64,000 nucleotides of DNA from positions 38,273,567 through 38,337,566 of the forward strand of contig NC_067117.1 of assembly GCF_021347895.1 (NCBI RefSeq), in the 5' to 3' direction. A model generated the notes under the pieces. The model was not told the DNA's origin. It made no database searches and saw only the letters and a list, made by a program, of their open reading frames with translations. This DNA comes from Acanthochromis polyacanthus (taxonomy: Eukaryota > Chordata > Actinopteri > Pomacentridae). Below are positions 13,801 to 27,352 of this stretch, in pieces. How positions within the stretch are numbered: position 1 is the first letter of the stretch; each line of letters begins with the position of its first letter. A program made the translations under genes and the position numbers.

Positions 13801-16800
13801 TGACTCCTAATGAAGCCTAATAGACATTTTCATTAATCAAATGGTCAGAAATAACAGGAAAATGAATAAATTTATGTCAAATTAAGTAACACACACCCAT
13901 TGCATTTACTAAAGGTGAAGTACTGCGAGTCAGGAAGAACCCTGTTTTGATAACTGAACATTTTAAAAAAACTGTCTATTTTCAACTTCTCAAAGGTGGA
14001 GAATGGATGTTTTGGATTTTTCACTGGATAAATTAACATCAAGCCTTTTTGCTTGGATTTAAGAAATTGTGATGGACAGTAGAAAATAGTTTGTGGTGAG
14101 GCTACAACTGATGATTACTTACATTAGAGATTATTCTATTAATTTCTTAATGAATTGCTAATAATTGGATCTAAAAAATATCAGAAAAATAAATCGTGAA
14201 CCAAGAAATTAACCGGATTGAATACACCATTCATTGCTCAGCATTTGTTCCTCATGCTATCACATCAAACTGTCCATCTAAAAACAAATATAATGCACTA
14301 CTGATCCCTCTAGCCTCTTTAACCTGTCTTCTGTTGCTTCCCCAGATGCCAGTGGCTGTCGGTCCATATGGCCAGACCCAGCCGAGCTGTTTTGACCGGG
14401 TCAAAATGGGCTTTATGATGGGGTTTGCAGTAGGCATGGCTGCTGGTGCCATGTTTGGAACTTTCTCCTGTCTCAGGTAAACTGGGATTCAGTGTGCCCT
14501 CTGCTAATTGTACTTTAGTAGAAACAGCAGCTGCCTATATGATCAAATTGAACAGGTTGACATTTGCCCATTGTGAGTGACATTACTTAACACTTAGGAC
14601 AATTAATCACCAACTAACAGCCCATAAACATTCTGAATAGAAAAACTTGCTAAACACCATTGGCAACCTTTAGGTCACTGATTAATGATGTTCATCTTGA
14701 TCATTTTGCAGGGTGTTTCCCCTGTGTAGAAACAGGAAGATTAATATAATATACCCCATTGCAGTTGTGGGTTCTGTTCCCATGGAACTAACTGAGTTGC
14801 GTTTCATTGGAAGTTTGTGTTCAATGTCCAATTTTAAAGTTATTTTTCTGAATGAATAATGAACCCAAGCACTGAACCGCACTAATAAGACTATGTTGAT
14901 TTGAGTTTCATGAATAATTTTCTGTATTTAACGTAAATTAACATTTGTATTTTTTATTTGAGTAAACTTTAAGTTTGGTTTTTGTATGTGGTAAAATCTT
15001 CATAAGTATGCCTCAGCTATATTACTTTTCATACACAGACACTACGTTGTGCACCATCATTGTGTACAGGACTTTTTGCACTTTTGTGTCTAAAAGCTAC
15101 ATTCATATTCAACATCACTTCCATAGATGTAATCTAAGTAGAACTTTGATTACAAACAATATTAAGATAATCATGGTAATTTATCATCATTTGTCAACCA
15201 AGGTTAAATATGTCTCCCATTCTAGTTTACATCTATTAAAAATCAAACACTATTGCTCCTGTCTTCAGGATCGGCATGCGCGGCAGGGAGCTAATGGGAG
15301 GAGTAGGGAAAACCATGATGCAGAGCGGAGGTACGTTCGGCACCTTCATGGCCATCGGTATGGGCATCCGCTGCTGAGGAACAGCCTTCTCCACCTCCAC
15401 ACAACTATACAGCTATGGGACTTTTCAAATCATTACAACCACAGATCTCTGTCCGCTCAGTGCTGTCACCACCTCAACCTGCAGAGTCATTTTGTCAATA
15501 AAAATTCAGATTTATCAAATGATTTTCAGAGTGGGTGTGTAATGCCTTCTGATGCTGCCAATGTCCTGCTCATGAGTAAAATTCCATTTACACTCTCTGC
15601 CCAGTCTAACTCTACATCAGTGGAAAGTCAAAGTGACGCTATTGAACTATGTTCTTTGGGTGTGTTCTAAACCCATACTACCATACTTTATGCCAGAATT
15701 AGATTCATAGTGTTCCAACTGTGCCACATGCAGTATGAAATATCAGGATGTCTTACTGCATCCAATCACATTTTCATTCTTTAATTTGCCCTTTCAGTCT
15801 TGTGTGACTAGAATCAGCCTTAAGCAACACAGAGCACAAAGACAGATGACCCTCATTTCAGACTAAAATGTATAAGCAAGATGGTCAAAAGTAAGGGCAG
15901 TGTTCTTATGGAGTATTAGCACCAACTAAAGTTATGTTGCATTCTACTCTGTTGGGATGAAAACTGAAATTGCTCTCTTCTGTGTATTTTTCAAATTTTT
16001 GTGCATAGTGTGCAGGTACAGAAGTTGTCACTGATATTCCGAGGGTCTGACAAGAACAACTAAACTTTATTCCAAATGTATGGAAAGGATCCAGACACAC
16101 ACAGACTCCCTAATAATGTTACATTACTGGTACTACTACCTAGAAACAGCTATAAAACTGTAAAAAAAAAACTGCTATAAAATACATTTTCATCAAAAAC
16201 TAAATAAATAATACCTATGGGCTGTTTTAATGTTGCAGACATTGTAATTAGAACATTCACACAGACAAAAGTTCTTGTGGATTTTCTGCACAGAATGGAG
16301 AACTAAGCACTGACTTCTTGTAGGCTTTTAGTCTTCTAAAGAAAACATCCTGCTTTACCACCAAATGTTAGTGCTGCACAGATGATTCTTTGTTCTGTGT
16401 AGCATGACTGCTGTTTGAAACTTTACACACTGACCTTGTGGCGCTGTGACATCCGTCCCGTCCAGAGGGTTTACGATGCCGGGGTAATCTTTACCAAACG
16501 ACAGGTGTTTTATCAGATGGGTCATGTTTATCTGGAGGACAGCAGAAGGATCACAGACTTCAGGAACATTTCATAGAAAAGTGCAATAAGCAGATGTTAA
16601 AAATGTCACACAGCTTTTTTTTTTTTTTTTTTAATGGCACAACTTATCTGAAAATTTAAACTGAACTGACTAGTTAAACACAAGACAACTTCATATAATG
16701 TATATAATAATAATAAAGTTTTTTGTACCAAGTATTTTACTTTGTATTCTAAATAATGGCTGGGTGATGGGGACTGCTGTCAACTTTAAACAATATGACA

Positions 16801-19800
16801 TTATAATGTTATATTTAGACTGCCAACAGCAATAACTAGATAATAAAATGACATCTAAATAAGCATTAAATAAAAGAAATTGAAACAAGTGGAAAACATC
16901 ATGTTACTTACATTGTCTAAGCCAAAGCTCTGCAGGTCATGTACTGCAAGCAAACAAACAACACTGTCGTAAACAAAATGGCAAATACATACCAAGGAAA
17001 TGGTGTGTGTTATTGATCAGCGTGTTTGCTGTCAACCATCACACCCTCCATCTTTTTACATGTGGTTATGTTTATAAGACTTGATGACGTATTTGCTATC
17101 TGCCACCAAAGTCTACATTTTCACTCCAAATTACTTCAGCATTATTCTTTTTAGATGTACAAAAGGAGAGGAAAGTGTGGACGCTCCAGTTGGATCGTTT
17201 TCACTGTGTCTGAGCTTGAATGAGCTGCAGCTTCACACTGCACAGTGCTGACCCACAAAACCAGTATTCATTATGTGTGAAAATTATTCAAAATTAGCAA
17301 TCACTTAAGAATTCAGATTTGATGTCAAAAATGTCTAACATGATCTTAGAAGGTAGGTGTATCAGGTGACAACATTAAAGTGCATATATATTTTGACCAG
17401 TTACATTAAACATGACGACATGTATCACAGTTTTCACGTTAAATCAATCACAATGAGGCTGGAGCTAGAGGGAAAGTACTACAAACACACAGTGACAAGT
17501 AACAGCTGCAGTTTGCAAGAGTCCACTGAGGACAACATCTCATCCAGTCAGTAACAGCATTCAATATGCAGTTAGTCAGTGGTTTCAGTTCAGCAGCTTC
17601 ATGGTGAAACAGGAATATTTGGGGGCATTTATTACTGTAGTATACAGTAACATTTGTGTCTGCAAAGATTTGTAAGAACCCTACAAAAAGCAGAACAACA
17701 AAATAAAATACAGTGACATCATGTACTCCAAATTTAGAAGAATACGTCTAAAACACTGTCCGACTCATGGTGGACAGATTGAGGGAAAAAAAATGTAGCA
17801 GATGCAGAGATGAGGAGTTACAAGACCACAGAGATTTGGTAAGAATACCTATTTTCTTTTTTCAAACTTGTAATTTTCACTTCACAGATATGCTCCATGT
17901 GTTTTAATGGCAACAATACGTTAAATCAAAAGAAAATGCTTCCAATTTGTATATACAAATTATTGCTTACACATATGATCATCTATGCTGTATACATAGT
18001 AGTTTTATATTTACAATTCTTTCTTATGCATAAAAGAACAGGTTGATACACTGGAATAAGGCTGGCTTTGAAAAAGAAAAATCCGCAAAGAAAGATGAAC
18101 TTACTTTCCACAGCGTGCACTGCAGAAAGAAGAGAAAAGAGTCACTATAATGATGCAAGTATACAACAAACCAGGTGATATTAATGTGGATGAGGGGGGC
18201 TACACAACCCTAACAAAATGTTTTGTGCTTTTTTTCAAATGTATATTCTTCTGTTTTTCTTCTTATTAAAAATACACTACATATTAAATGTAGCTCTGGG
18301 ATGAAAAGATTTGGTTGTTTTAAGAGTATTACAAGCTTAACTTCACTATATAGTTCAATTTAACCACCTGAGATGTTACATAAAAAGCAGAAAATCCCAT
18401 CGAGGAAGGATTATAGTTGTATATTTTTTCATGCCTCTTGTGATTTAGAAAATGGTATGTATAACTTCTGTCAGAGGAAACATACAGCCCTGAACACATG
18501 AACCGTTTTGTAACACTGAGGTCAGTTCAAGTTGAAGGGAGGTTTAAAACCAGAATAAGGGTGAGGCTGACAGATTTCAGTCACAGCCTCATCTACACAT
18601 CTTGTGCGATTCTTGTCTCTTGTTTCTGCTGCTAAGCTTTTAAATATTACACCAAAAACTTGAGTAAAATGCATTAATAAACTCCCATCATAGACTCTGA
18701 GATCAGTAGATGCAGTTTGAAACAACATAAAATGTGCAACTCAAACTTCAGCTGTTTTCACTGTTTAACCAGCCAACCAAGCAAACTTTTACTGCAGCAC
18801 ATGATTTTTAATTGAGGCTTGTTTACATTCAGGACACTTCTTCTGTTTTAGTAGTCAACCAGTGCTACAATCAGATTAGAAGCCACCTTGTGGCAGGCTT
18901 CTTATTTAAGCGACTGTTGTCAAGCATTTTTGGGGGCATATTGTGGGCAGTCACAGTTAATATACTGCTCTGGTTTAATGTGCAGGTACATGGGACCATT
19001 TAGTAGACTGACAGCACAAAACAAAACAGACCAGTCAATATAAAAAAGACCAGACACACAGTGATGGAAGAGCGAAAACTGAGAAAGGCAGTCAGAGGGG
19101 AAGATGAATGAAATGAATAGAAACGCACACATACTCAAAGGAAAAGCAAACAATTTGAAGAAATGTTCATTTTTAGGGTTAGACTAATACAACATGAGTT
19201 TGCTAACATGTCAGTTGTTACAGTGAAAGAACAGACTGCATTTGTCCCCTCCCGAATAATTATTTAATCGGTTTGGTTATCTGAAGGAGCACAAAATAAT
19301 CATGAAATACTCCTTTTAGCTTTGGAAACCTCGTATCAGTCAAACCCTACTGCACTTGATGAACCATGACAGGAGTGATGTGGTGTCAAATGACATCTGT
19401 ACCTCTGCCCAGACATCTGTCATTATTTTATAAACCAGTAGCACTTCATTCTCAGATCTCACATTAGATTAGCTACAGTTATTTTGTCAAAACTGCAGGG
19501 TGTCCCAAAAAATGTATACACACTTTAAATAATTGTAAACTAGGTGTTTATTATAATTCATTTAATTTTCAACATGTAAAAGAATTTACAAACATCATTC
19601 TATTGTTTTGTCACCACCTGTTCTCAAACTGATGTCCGTTCTGGTCCAGACAACACGAAGCAATGGAATAGCACACATCATGAAACAATTCCCTTAGTAT
19701 GTGCATGCATTCACATTCAATGGTTGCTCTCAATTCAGTGACTGTTGCAGGTCTTTGTCTGACTTTGTCTTTTAGGTATCCCCATAAAAAGAAGTCTAGT

Positions 19801-22800
19801 TTATCGAACCATTTAATTTGAATGTGGCCTCATCCCTGCACATAATCTTTGTGAGAAAGCGTGCATTTTCGGTACATCGTTCCAAGTACCACTCGCAATA
19901 CTGTACTCTTCGGTCTGGATCATCATCATTAAGAGCATGGACTAATCTTGGAATGTAACTTCTCCATTGACAACGTTTCATGAAGCGAAGGACAGATGAT
20001 TTTAAAATGCCTACCTCACGCCTAGCTTGCCATACAGACTTTCTTGGACTTCGCTGAAATGTTTCCAGTACTCTTTCTTCCTTTGTTAGACTTCTTTTTA
20101 TGGGGATACCTAAAAGACAAAGTCTACGCAATGAGACCTACAACAGTCACTGAATTGAGAGCAACCACTGAACGTGAATGCACGCAAATACCAAGGGAAT
20201 TGTTTCATGATGTGTGCTATTCCATCGCTTCACGTTGTCGGCAGTGTCAGGACCAGAGCGGACATCAGTTTGACAACAGGTGGTGACAAAACAATAGAAT
20301 GATGTTTGTAAATTCTTTTACATGTTGAAAATTAAACGAATTATAATAAACACATAGTTTACAATTATTTAAAGTGTGTATACATTTTTTGGGACACCCT
20401 GTACTTTTTCGTGCAAGCATATGGCCGAAAACCACGTGAACATTTTTGAAAATCAAAGATGCAGTTATTTGAAACTCTAGACTTGCATGTAGAGGGTTTA
20501 AGCTTGACCATGGGACTCGATCTCAAACTTAGACATAAATGTTTTTGGGTTTTTTTTCCTGTCTGTGGTGCCTGAGTATCAAAGTCCGGTTCAGGCCAAA
20601 CTGACAGAGGGTTAAAGAAATCAACTGACAGCAGAGATATTGTTTGTCCTAAGATCTTCATTTTACAACAATGGATGAACCATGACAGGAGTGACTAACA
20701 AATAAACAAAACCGTTGGAATGTGGTTAAATACCATCATGTTTAGTTCACAAATGCTAACACTGAATTCAAAATTACACCCATAAATTGTTGCTGAGGAA
20801 CCAGTCAGAAAATATTCTGTGCAGTTGTGAACAGTTGTAGGCGTGCAGCGATGGATGGACGGATGGAAGACATACATAACAGCCAAAAGCTTCTAAACAC
20901 CCTTTATTATACGTTATGCATTAGGCACTTTTAAATATGTAAAAGGTGATAATGGAACGAGTTTGTGTGACAGAAGATCAGATGAAGGAATTTTTTTGAA
21001 GACTGTGGGCACTGAATTTAGTCCTCTTTTTCAATCAGTGTTTATAATGAAATCTCTTGTGACTTGAGCCTTTCGTCGAAGTTTCACTGTAACACACTAT
21101 GCGATGTTGAAATACAGAGCAGACTCCTATAATGCACTGTGCCAAATCTGAGATTATTGCCCTGATAAATGTGTACAGCGAAATATCTCTATTTAGAGGT
21201 AACATCAAAGTCTTAGATCCAAACAGTTCTTTTGGAGCTAGTTTGTAGAACCAGCTCAGAATGTACAGAAGTTGAAAGTACTTAAAAATACTGGCACATC
21301 ATTAACAAAGGGTGTTAAAAACCTTTGAATTGTCAGGTGTGTGTATGAGCAAAATGGACAGCAGGTCTTACCATGGACATGGGACTGCTGGAAACTTTTT
21401 CCTGGAGCGAAGTGGAAATTTCCTGCCACCTAAAGCACAGAGAAGAGAGGGGTTAATACAAATACAGTCCGTGTTCGATCTAGATCAGGGATGGGCAAAC
21501 AGGGCCACATACGACCGACTGCGCTTTTCAATCTGGCCCGTCAAATAATTTAGTCAAGATTAGAATTGACAAAAATACAATAAAGACCATATTTGTTTGG
21601 CCCCCTGTGACAATGAGTGGACCAAAGAAAAGAAAAGTCAACAGAGTGTTGAGTGTTTAATAAGGAGTGGACAGCTACATATTTTTTTTGCTGGAGTTCG
21701 CTGAAGGCTGTATGTCTTATTTGCAATTAAACCATTGTATTTTATAAATAATACAATATCAGCTGGCCCTTTTCCACCAAGCATGCTAACTGCACTGGCA
21801 ACCAGTCAACGCAAGAACGGACCGTTACTGCTCAGAAGTTGGCAGCCAATTTACAGACTCAGCAAAAATACTTTTTTCAACAAACTACAACTTAAGAGTC
21901 AAGCACAAAGGCAGGTTATTTGCTAGCATTCAAAATAGCAAAGGTCAGTAAGGCTTTCTCCAAAGGGGAGTTTTTGAAAGAATGCACGTCTCCTATGTCC
22001 AGAGAGCAAAAACAAATTTGAAAAAACCGTTACTCACCATATTGAACTAATCACAAAGACTTAGCCAGCTCACTGAATGGAAAAGCTCAGTCCTTTAAGC
22101 TATATTCATTAGTACTAGATGAAAGTAACGACATAAAAGCCGCTGCTCAGCTTTCAATTTTTATTACAGGGACTGACGACAATTTTGAGACATCGGAGGA
22201 ATTTTTGATCATGGAATCCATCCAAGAGGAAAACACCAGGTGAGAACTTGTACGACAGGGTGTCTGGGGTCATCAAGAAGCTGAAGCTGCCTTAATGTAA
22301 GCTTGCCAGTGTCACCACAGATGGATCGCCATACTTGACAGGAAAAAAAACATTGGCCTGCTGAAAAGAATGCAGGATAAGGTGAAGGAGGAAAACCCTG
22401 AACTGGATGTAATTTCCTGCACTGCATAATCCATCGGGATGCCCTGTGTAAGTCTGTTTTGCATCTTGATCATGTAGTGAAGCCAGTTGTAAAACTCGTT
22501 AACTTTAGAAAAGTGAAGAAACTGATGCTGATCACCAGGACTTGCTTTATGACTCAAGTCTGCTGGTTAAATTGGGGAAAGTATGTCAGCTAGTGTGGGT
22601 TCTCAAAGGGGAGATTAGCATATTTATGGAGATACTGTATTTTCCGCACTATAAGGTGCACTTAAAAGCCTTTAATTTTCTCAAAAATTGACGATGCGCC
22701 TTTTAACCTGGTGCGTCTTATGTGTGTATTGAGTTCCAAATTCTGACTGTCGGACCATTTCCCGTCGACATAGGGACGTAATACGTACACTACACATGCT

Positions 22801-24352
22801 GGCAGCGATAAAACTATTAGAGAACATTACATAAAGCTACGTACAGTACTGATTATTGTCCGAGCTTTCGCAAAAGCCGGCATCATTGCTGAACAGCCGC
22901 CCGGCAACGAGACTGACTCCGACAATGGCGAGAGTGAACCCGGCATGTTTGATGTCGAAATTGCCCAGTTGTTCAATTCAGAAACAGAAGATGAGGACTT
23001 TGATGGATTTGTGACAAAAGATTGATCAAAAAATGATGGGAGTGTATTTTTAAATACGTAGTAGAATAATGTTCAACCAAACTCACTGTTTTGCTTCCGT
23101 TTCCTTGTTTTAGCATGCGCACAATAATACGGTGTGCCTTATATATGGCTTAAGTACAGAAATAAACCCCATAATCGAGACTGCGCCTTACAATCTGATG
23201 CGCCTTATGGTTTGGAAAATACGGTAATCTTGAAAACCAGTGATTTTCCTGAGCTGAGCGAGATTGGCTCTGTGATTTTGCTTTTGCCGTGGACATACCG
23301 ACACACATGAATGAGCTGAACGTGAAGCTGCAAGGGAAAGATCAATTTGTGTACGAAATATACATAAATGTGACAGCCTTCAAAGTCAAGCTGACTGCAT
23401 TCTCAAGACAAATGTGAAAAAAAAAACAACTTTTGATCATTTCCCTACACTGGCGACGCTGACAGAGGCCCCTCAATGTGAAGCAATATAAGAAGTGACT
23501 AGACAACCTGCACGGAGAATTCTGCCAGCAGTTCTCTGATTTTGAAAAAACTGACAAGTCACTTCAGCTGGTGTCACGTCCCTAAGTCACCAGAGCCAGA
23601 AACTGCGCCTCATTAGTTGCAGTTGGAACTGATCACTCTTCAAAGTGACTCGGCCTTAAAGGAGAAGTTCAGCTCCCTTAAACTGGATGAATTTTACACT
23701 ACACTAACTGAAGCCAAGTTTCCAAACATTCGGAAGATGGCACAAAGGATGCTGGTGTTGTTAGGATCTACCTACGTGTGTGGTCAGACGTTTACCACGA
23801 TGAACATCAACAAAACACACCTCAGATCTATCCTGAGAATTGCCAACCAACTTGAAACCAGACTTTGATGCACTGGCAAAAAAGGGTGACCAACAACACT
23901 GTTCCCACTGAAACTGAATGTGAGTATTCTTTACTTTGTCGGTATTATCTTTAACATGTAATTTATATTAGTTTGCATAAACAGTCTACATCCATCTGAT
24001 GCTGGCCTGGCCCATCTGTCAAATTTTAAAACTCAATGTGACCCCTAAGCCAAAAAGTTTGCTCACCTCTGATCTAGATCAACAAAGTGTTAAAGGCATT
24101 GGCAGGAGACATTTTGTGAATAACGTTAGAATATAAAGTTGTAAGTTTGGGCACACATTCTCATTCAATGTTTCTTTTATTTGCATTATTTTCTACATTG
24201 TAGATTAATACTGAAGATTAACACTTTTCTGAATACAACATAATTCCAAACGCATTCTTTTATAGTTTTGAAGTCTTCAGTATTAATCTACACTGTAGAA
24301 AATAATTAAATAAAAACACTGAATGAGAAGGCGTGTCCAAACTTTTGACTGG

Positions 24353-24406
<54 letters not shown>

Positions 24407-24438
24407 ATATATATATATATATATATATGTATATATGC

Positions 24439-24495
<57 letters not shown>

Positions 24496-27309
24496 ACTAG
24501 TACCACTACAACAATAGTTTTGAGTAACAGTTTTATTCCATCTCAAAATATTTCAACTTTACTCTCAAGATCTGACTCTCTTTCACACAGTTCCCCTTAT
24601 ACCAAAAAAATCTATCATCATGTCATGTAAACAGCACTAGTTTATGTCAGGAACATGTGGTTAAGCAAAGAAAAGATGAGAAAGAGCTGACAAAGTTTCA
24701 CTGTGAGAAATAATCCAAGTCTGCGTTTAAATTAAAGCTGCTGTCCGGAGTTTGAATCGCAGCGTCTCCCAAAACACTGGTGGTCCCACCCTCCCTCCCT
24801 CTGATTTCGCCCCTTTATTTGTGCACGCGCGCAGTACATGAGAGGAGTGCCCGGAGTGCTGCAGCATCTCGCCTGTTTTGCTGTTTTCCCCTCTTCTACA
24901 TTTAGTACATTTAGTAAATAATAAAGGAATTACGTTAGAATTCTGTATTGAGTCTAACTTGTCCTAATACCAAAATAACATGAATCTGCTAGGACGAACG
25001 GGTAAAGTTTCAATATGTGATTACACTCGTGTATCCCTCTCGATGACGTTGTTTATCAAACTTAGTGCATTTACGCATGTATATGTGTTACATTGTTTAT
25101 TTATTTCTATCTAGAGTTCAGAATTGCATGACTCCTCTGACGAAGAGTATGTCCCAGAAGCCCCAACATCTTCCTCCAGAGGTCGGGCATCTAAACGAAG
25201 CCGTCAGGCGGGCTATGGAGGCCGTGGTCGGGGAGCGACGCGAGTACCCCGAGCCAAAAAACGTCCTGCAGTCTCTTGGCCTGACAAGCCGTGGGATTAG
25301 TAACTTTTCTGGAAGTTGCTGAGCCCTGATGCTCTCTCCTCCACAAGCAAAACAAATATGCGCGCGGTTGCGTAGTGCGTAGCTCGCCCACCTCTGCATG
25401 GGCTTGCTTGCTGTGCGCGTAACCGTTGATTGACAGCATGACAAAGCTGAAGCTCGAACTTGATTGGTCGGCAGCGACCGGCGCTTTTTGGAATAACATG
25501 GGGGTCTATGAGAGGAAGGCGGAGCTCAGGAATAAATTTTCATATGGCGTTATACTAACTTTATATTATAGTATCGAACTAGACTAACACATTTAAGCTT
25601 TGTTAAAAAATGATACATAAATTGAAAACAAACGGAAACTTCGGACAGCAGCTTTAAGTTGAAAACATACATTTTCATGCTGAAATGAATCTGAAAAGTT
25701 TTTTTAAGGTCTGAAAACTCAGAATGTTAAAAGACAATTATTAGTGTCAGAGACTACAGAATTAAAGAGAACTGTAATTTTGCAGTTCAAGCTTAGCTTA
25801 TTCAGCTGAGCTCCATCTTTTGGCAAGACATTTAATATCACCGACGTCACGCCAAAACCCTGTTTTTCTCACATTTTACTTTTTTTTTTAAAAAACCAAC
25901 AACTTCCATATTCTTATGAAACTTTTTCCAAACCTGTTTGATGTCCTCCAAAAAGAGAAAAAGCTACTTATGTTTGTTACTCTGACATATTACTGATACT
26001 AATGATGATAAATCCCAGATAAGAATCAGAGTACCTTGTTGACCTCCAGGAAGCCGTAAACCTGACAGCCTTCATTCTTCTGCTCCTGCATCTTCTGAGT
26101 GAAGCCTTCCCTCTTACACTGCTCAATGGTGTCAGCACTTTTGAATGCCCAGCCTCGCCGCCGGTAAGCTTCCCGTACGTCATCACAAGTGTTACAGCAT
26201 CTACACACACGGGGTTATAAAGATGGCATAAATACAGAAAAAGGCAGAGCCTGTGTGTTTGTTGGTGTCCTACTTTAGGTCTTCGGTTTCAGCTCCATAG
26301 CAGCTCTCGCATCTGTTTGGGTCCAGTGTGCTGGGGTCAAACACATCACCATCGTCAGCCTTACCAAGTTCTAAGAAAAAATACACAAAATCATCATGGC
26401 TATGAGCCTTCAGTTGAAAGACATTTTCAATCTTTTTGACAGAATCACTTTAGTTTGTTTCCTGAGCAAAGCTATTGTAAGTGTGTATTGTAAGTGTTTT
26501 CTACAGGGAATGTGATTCAACCTGCAGCTGACTAAGCTACACAATGCATTCTGCAGTTTCAGTTTTAACAGGTCCCAGACAAAGAGGCTTCTTTCATTAC
26601 TAGAAGAGTTGCTGGCAGCTAAAGTCAATCTGACCTGGTCTAGTAAGAAAATTCATACAGTAAATTGACATGTACAGGCATTGCACCATCCATGGAATGC
26701 CTGTTAAGCTTGTGAAGGAGTACAAATATCTCGGTACCATCTTTGACAGCCAGCTGAAATTCTCCTCTAACACAGAGGAGATAAGAAAATGGCACCAGAG
26801 GTAGCATCTCCTAAGAAAGCTCAACTCTTTTGGTGTAAGAAAGAACATTCTATTACTCCTTCATAGACAGGACCATCACCTTCTCCATCACCTGCTGGTT
26901 TGACTCCACCAGCCTCCAGAACAGAAACCGCCTGCAGAGGACTGTCACTGTCTGCTCTAAAATTATAGGACTTCCTCTCAGAACTCTGTCTGCAGTATAT
27001 GAACATTTAACATCTGGTTGACGGCTTTGCTGCCCTGCATGCAGGACACAGAGGAGAAGGGCTACCTTTGTACCCAGGGCGGTCCAACTCCTCAACACCA
27101 CCACCACACACAGACTTTAACGTGGACATTCTGTGAACTCTGCAATTTGTATCTACCTTGATATATTCTTGTATCTACCTCATTGCCATATTGCACCTAC
27201 TTTACATTCGTATTTGCACTAGTATGACACCAAGTTGTGTTTTTGTCTTTTGTTTCTTTTATTATTATTATTATTATTATTACTTGCTCTAGATTTGTAT
27301 GTATGTAGG

Positions 27310-27352
<43 letters not shown>

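Noticed and set aside
14975..15670. A 231-codon plus-strand open frame across romo1 exon 3
   Set aside because: It runs from intron into the exon in the wrong frame and past the romo1 stop. It has no recognisable domain, whereas the spliced 79-aa product is a full match to ROMO1.
19796..20131. A 111-codon minus-strand frame as an intact transposase
   Set aside because: It contains only the N-terminal half and reads into an inverted copy of its own 3' end.
24260..24630. Several open frames on both strands encoding CV, IY or TH dipeptide runs
   Set aside because: They are translations of the TG/TA/CA microsatellite.
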